DNA of 64,000 nucleotides. Source: Erythroxylum novogranatense (taxonomy: Eukaryota; Streptophyta; Magnoliopsida; Malpighiales; Erythroxylaceae). Both the position numbers and the translations under genes were made by a program. This document shows, one piece after another, positions 60,420-64,000 of this stretch. Position 1 is the stretch's first letter. Each line of letters opens with the position of its first letter. Under the pieces are notes generated by a model. It saw only the letters and a program-made list of their open reading frames with translations. It had not been told where the DNA came from and did no database searches. The stretch covers positions 1 to 64,000 of the forward strand of contig JAIWQS010000180.1 of NCBI GenBank assembly GCA_029891385.1, written 5' to 3'.

Positions 60420-61560
60420 ATTTCGATCCTCGAAATTCTTACCGAATCCATGAAGAGGTACGGATACTTCTCCTCATGGCTTCCAAAGGTTCCCAAGTTG
60501 CTTCCTCAATGAATGGTTCCTCCATAAGACCTTAACAAATTTCACACTCTTGCTCCTTAATACTTTTTCTTTGAATCTAAGATTTCTACTTGGTTGCTCC
60601 TCATAAGTCAAATCCTCTCTCAATTGAACCTCCAAGGTTGAACTATATGAAGGATCCGATCTGCACTTCCTTAGCATCGACACATGAAACACATGTGAAT
60701 CTTAGACAACCCAATGGCAAATCTAACTTATAAGCCAAAGGTCCAATCCTCTCAATGATCTCATATGGGCCTATGTACCTCAAAGCTAAGCTTGCCCTTC
60801 TTGCCAAACCTCAAAATACCTTTCCATGGAGAAGCTCTAAGAAACACCTTTTCTCCCACTTCAAATTCCATCTCTTTCCTATGCAAGATCCAGATAGCTC
60901 TTCATCCTATCTTGAGTAGCTTTAAGCCTCCGCTTACCACTTTGATTTTATCCATCAGAACTCTGCACTAGCTCAGTCCCATGAGCTTCCTCTCACCTTC
61001 CTCATCCCAACATATAGGAGTTTTACATCTCCTACCATATAAAGCCTCATAAGGTGCCATCCAATTCTTGAGTGATAGAAATTATTGTAAGCAAACTCAA
61101 TCAAATGTAGTGATCATCCCACGAACCTTTGAAATCTAAAGCACAAGCTCTCAACATAGCCTCCAAAGTCCAGATCGTCCTCTCCGATCGTCCATCACCG
61201 AGGATGGAAAGTCAGATCAAATGCAATCTAGTCCCCAGAGCCTCCTCGCAAACTTTCCCAAAACTCGAGGTAAACCTAGATCCTATCGAAACTATCGAAC
61301 TCTAATCCCATGAAGTCTAATTACCTCATCCACATACTTCTTAGCCAAAACATTCAAAGAATCCGTCTGCCTAATTGGCGAGAAGTGCTACCGACTTGGT
61401 CACCTATCCACAATCACCCATATAGCATCATGCTTCGCTAGTCTTCGGTAATCCCATCGAAAATCCACGGTAATCTTCTCCCATTTCCATTCCTAATCGA
61501 CAAAGGATTGAGCTTGCTCGAAGGTGCTTGGTGTTCACTTTCACTACGACACACTAAACA
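60420..61560 (-). pseudogene. Element I integrase C-terminus and chromodomain
   Basis: Chromodomain frame 60692-60474 (MFHVSMLRKCRSDPS, RNLRFKEKVLRSKSVKFVKV, LWRNHS). Upstream on the minus strand, FEVGEKVFLRASPWKGILRF, GKKGKLSLRYIGPYEIIERI and, in pieces, the rve region with TIWTLEAMLRA-like text near 61.15 kb. Frameshifted. Confidence 0.75.
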
Positions 61561-63200
61561 TCTCTTAGCATACTCGCCACATCTTTCCTCATTTCCTTCC
61601 ACCGAAATGGTCTTTCAAACTCGATACATCTTAGAACTCCCCAGGTGCATTGCATAAGGAGCGTTATGCGCTTCATCAGGATCTCATCCTTCACTTTCAA
61701 GACATCCGAACACACAATCGTCACCCATAACCATCAATCCATCTTCCTTTACCTCTACATCGAGGGCTTGCCATCTTTATCTCCGTCAAGCTTACTCAAG
61801 TACTCATCCCGATCCCGCAATTCTTTGATCTTCCCTCAACACCGGTCTCACTCTGAAATTTGCCAAAATACAGCCAGCTCAACTTGCTTCAATGTCACAT
61901 CAAGTCCGCTAATTCCTTCAAAGAAGGGAAGGTACACTGCTCCACATGTGCCATAGTGGACTTCTTACTCAATGCATCGCCTACAACATTATCTTTCCCC
62001 GATGGTAGTCTATCACCAAATCATAATCTTTAATAACTCCAACCATCGCCTCGCCTCAAATTCACTCTTTCTTCGAGTCAACAAGTACTTAAGGCTCTAT
62101 GGTCCCAGAATACCTAGTAGTAACTCCATACAAGAAGGTTCCAAATTTTCAATGCGAAAATAATAAATAATTTAACTCCAAATCATGAATAGGTAGTTCA
62201 TCTCATAAGGCTTCAATCGCTTAGAAGCATAGGCAATCACTTTCTCTCCTTACATCAATACACATCCTAAACCCTTCCTAAGAAGCGCCACTGCACACAA
62301 TGTATCCATCATCACCATAGGTAATGTCAAAATCGGCGCATAGTAAGCCTATTCTTCAATTCCTCAAAACTACTCGACACTCTTCACCCACTCAAACTTC
62401 GATTCTTTCTTGTCAATTTGGAAAATGGAGCGACTATCAAAGAAAAGCCCTCCACAAACCTCCCGTAGTATCCACTAATCCCAAGAAACTCCTCACCTCA
62501 CCACATTCTTAGTGCTTCCCATTTAACCACAGCTTCTATCTTTGTGGATCCACATGCACTCCACGCCTCAAATCACACGCCCAAGAAATACCACTTTCTT
62601 AGCCAAAATTCAGACTTGTTTAACTTGCATACAACTCGCTCTTTCTCAAGGTCTCCAAAGCAACCCTCAAGTGATCCTCGTGTTCTCATCACTTCTTAGA
62701 ATAGACCAATATATCATCAATAAAGACAATGATAAATTGATCTAGAAAAGACTCAAGACTTATTAATCAAATCCATAAAGACTGCAGGAGCATTTGTTAA
62801 CCCGAAGGCATAACTAAAACTCAAGTGACCATACCGCGCCCTAAAAGCGCCTTTGACACATCGGTCTCCTTAATCCTCAACCGATGATAACCCGATCTCA
62901 AATCTATCTTGAAAAGACTCTCGCCTTGCAGAATCGATCAAACAAATCATCTATGCTACGGAGCGGATATCCGTTTAATGGTGGCCCGATTCAACTTCCT
63001 ATAATCCACACACATCCGCAACGACCCATCTTTCTTCTTCACAAAAGCACCGAGCTCCCAAGGGCAAGAGCTCGCCTAATGTAACCCTTCTCCAAAAGAT
63101 CCCCAATTGCTCCTTAAGCTCCTTCAATTCCGTTGAGCCATTCTTGAAGGCGAATTGAAATCGATCCAAGACTGAAGAAACTCAACGGAAAACTCAATTT
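61560..63200 (-). pseudogene. Element I reverse transcriptase, RNase H and integrase start (heavily degraded)
   Basis: Minus-strand fragments: [14 protein letters not shown] and an [13 protein letters not shown] box spread over frames near 62.70-62.80 kb, [16 protein letters not shown] near 62.86-62.90, and MGRRKITVDF/GLPKT-like integrase text near 61.45-61.50. Homopolymers look shortened compared with family consensus. No frame exceeds about 60 residues. Confidence 0.65.
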
Positions 63201-63282
63201 CCCTCGAGGAGGTAGTCCTCGCAATTCCTCGGGAAAGACGTCCGGGAATTCCCTGACTACAGGAATATCCTCCAACCTCCCT

Positions 63283-63753
63283 CTATCTTCTTCCGTGTCT
63301 AATATAGGCCAAATACGCTTCACACCCCTTACTCATCAATCTCTCTGCTGACATAGCTGAAACAATCCGAGGCGGAGTGACTCTTTTATCTCCCACAAAT
63401 GCCACTTTTCTGCCATTCTCTGACTCGAATTCCACTGTCTTTTGCTTGCAGTCTAAGTTGGCATGATATTTCTCTAAAGTATCCATACCTAGGATCACAT
63501 CTAATCCTCCCATCTTCAAAGACATCAAATCCACCACAAACATCCCTCCACTAATCTCTATCTCACAGTCTCTATACACTTGACTGATAACAATAAACTG
63601 GCCGATAGGAGTACTCACTATCAACGGAGTATCCAATGGGCTCAAGACTCTACCACATACAGTTTTACCCGACGACACAAAGGAGTGGGTAGAACCTGGA
63701 TCAATCAAAGCAAGAACATCAATATCAAACGGTTTTATCATACCCGTCACCAC
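63283..63753 (-). pseudogene. Element I protease (RVP_2)
   Basis: Longest intact frame of element I (156 codons): ALIDPGSTHSFVSSGKTV carries the aspartic protease D-P-G-S motif. MSLKMGGLDVILGMDTLEKY and HANLDCKQKTVEFE follow, all standard for Del/Tekay elements. Ends with EAYLAYIR. The RT leader (DIPVVREFPDVFPEELRGLP) follows in another frame at 63270-63200. Confidence 0.8.
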
Positions 63754-64000
63754 TTCGAGTCATCTCGCCTCTCTCGAGTCATAGCAACACTCTAGTGGTG
63801 CTTGCCTGGATCTGCTTCTAGAGGATAAGCTCTCTTAGGTACACCGAGCTACCCACATCGCCACATTCTTCGCCCCACCGCCTCGCCCTTCTACAGAAGC
63901 TTGCATCCGTGACTCCTCTCTTCCGTTCTGGCTTAGACACCGTCTGCTATGTATCCTTTCGCCCACAATTGAAACATGCTCCCGAAAATCATGACATTCC

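Larger units (their letters stand above)
57499..64000 (-). mobile_element. Gypsy element I (Del/Tekay-type chromovirus), 3' LTR and pol; continues past the window
   Basis: On the minus strand: gag zinc knuckle (about 63.95 kb), protease (63.75-63.28), RT, RNase H, integrase, chromodomain (60.69-60.43), purine tract AGGAGGGAGAAT, then a 2.9-kb LTR beginning TGTTGGGCC and ending GGTCCAACA at 57499. Long LTRs with this start and an RVP_2 protease with D-P-G-S are characteristic of the Del/Tekay clade. pol is degraded by many small indels. Confidence 0.82.

Overview
This window is nuclear DNA from a flowering plant, most likely a eudicot with a repeat-rich genome. The evidence is a plant-type CBP/p300 histone acetyltransferase gene with GT-AG introns, the last exon of a plant polyprenyl (solanesyl-type) diphosphate synthase, and many plant Ty1/copia, Ty3/gypsy, LINE and hAT elements. 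I cannot name the species from sequence alone. There are no bacterial operons, rRNA genes or CRISPR arrays, and I found no convincing tRNA gene.

Host genes. One gene dominates the window: a HAC1-like histone acetyltransferase on the minus strand. Its stop codon is at 440-442, its start codon is at 47832, and a probable 5'UTR exon lies near 48.3-48.45 kb. I traced 16 coding exons (about 1,750 codons) carrying TAZ1, a zinc ribbon, a PHD finger, the KAT11 catalytic domain, two ZZ fingers and TAZ2. The exon set is collinear with known plant HAC proteins. Two introns are hugely expanded by transposons: the first coding intron (33040-47621, 14.6 kb) and the intron between exons 12 and 13 (2107-20757, 18.7 kb). 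As given, the reading frame is broken in exon 1 (a frameshift plus an in-frame TAG), exon 4 (-1) and exon 7 (-1). The gene is therefore either a recent pseudogene or carries consensus errors. A second gene, a polyprenyl diphosphate synthase also on the minus strand, shows only its last exon (52083-52262); the rest must lie beyond at least 11.7 kb of transposons.

The transposon nests. Intron 12 holds an old copia element (A, +) with direct-repeat LTR-like ends near 2.9-3.18 and 19.8-19.98 kb. It was invaded by a 5'-truncated LINE (3895-5032), by a minus-strand copia fragment (B) and by a LINE 5' half (17.08-18.77). Copia C (6486-16917) split B inside its gag zinc knuckle. A chromodomain gypsy element (D, 10524-15995, target duplication GGATG) then split copia C. 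HAC1 intron 1 holds gypsy element G (33593-47475, target duplication TATAG), which was invaded by a 3.1-kb hAT transposon (36217-39300, target duplication GGTGTGGA) and by a chromodomain gypsy element F (40967-46385, target duplication AAATC). Intron 8 carries repeats and an 87-bp catalase exon fragment.

The right end, inside the polyprenyl synthase intron or its flank, looks like a minus-strand Tat-type gypsy element (H, about 52.4-57.5 kb). It has an antisense 'putative gypsy-type transposon' ORF, a 64-bp tandem array and a 423-bp tandem duplication of the integrase tail. Its pol is cut by a long-LTR Del/Tekay-type chromovirus (I, 57499 to past the window end; LTR 2.9 kb). Most transposon ORFs are broken by single-base indels. 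A recurrent pattern of small losses, also seen in HAC1, means sequence quality must be considered before any pseudogene claim.
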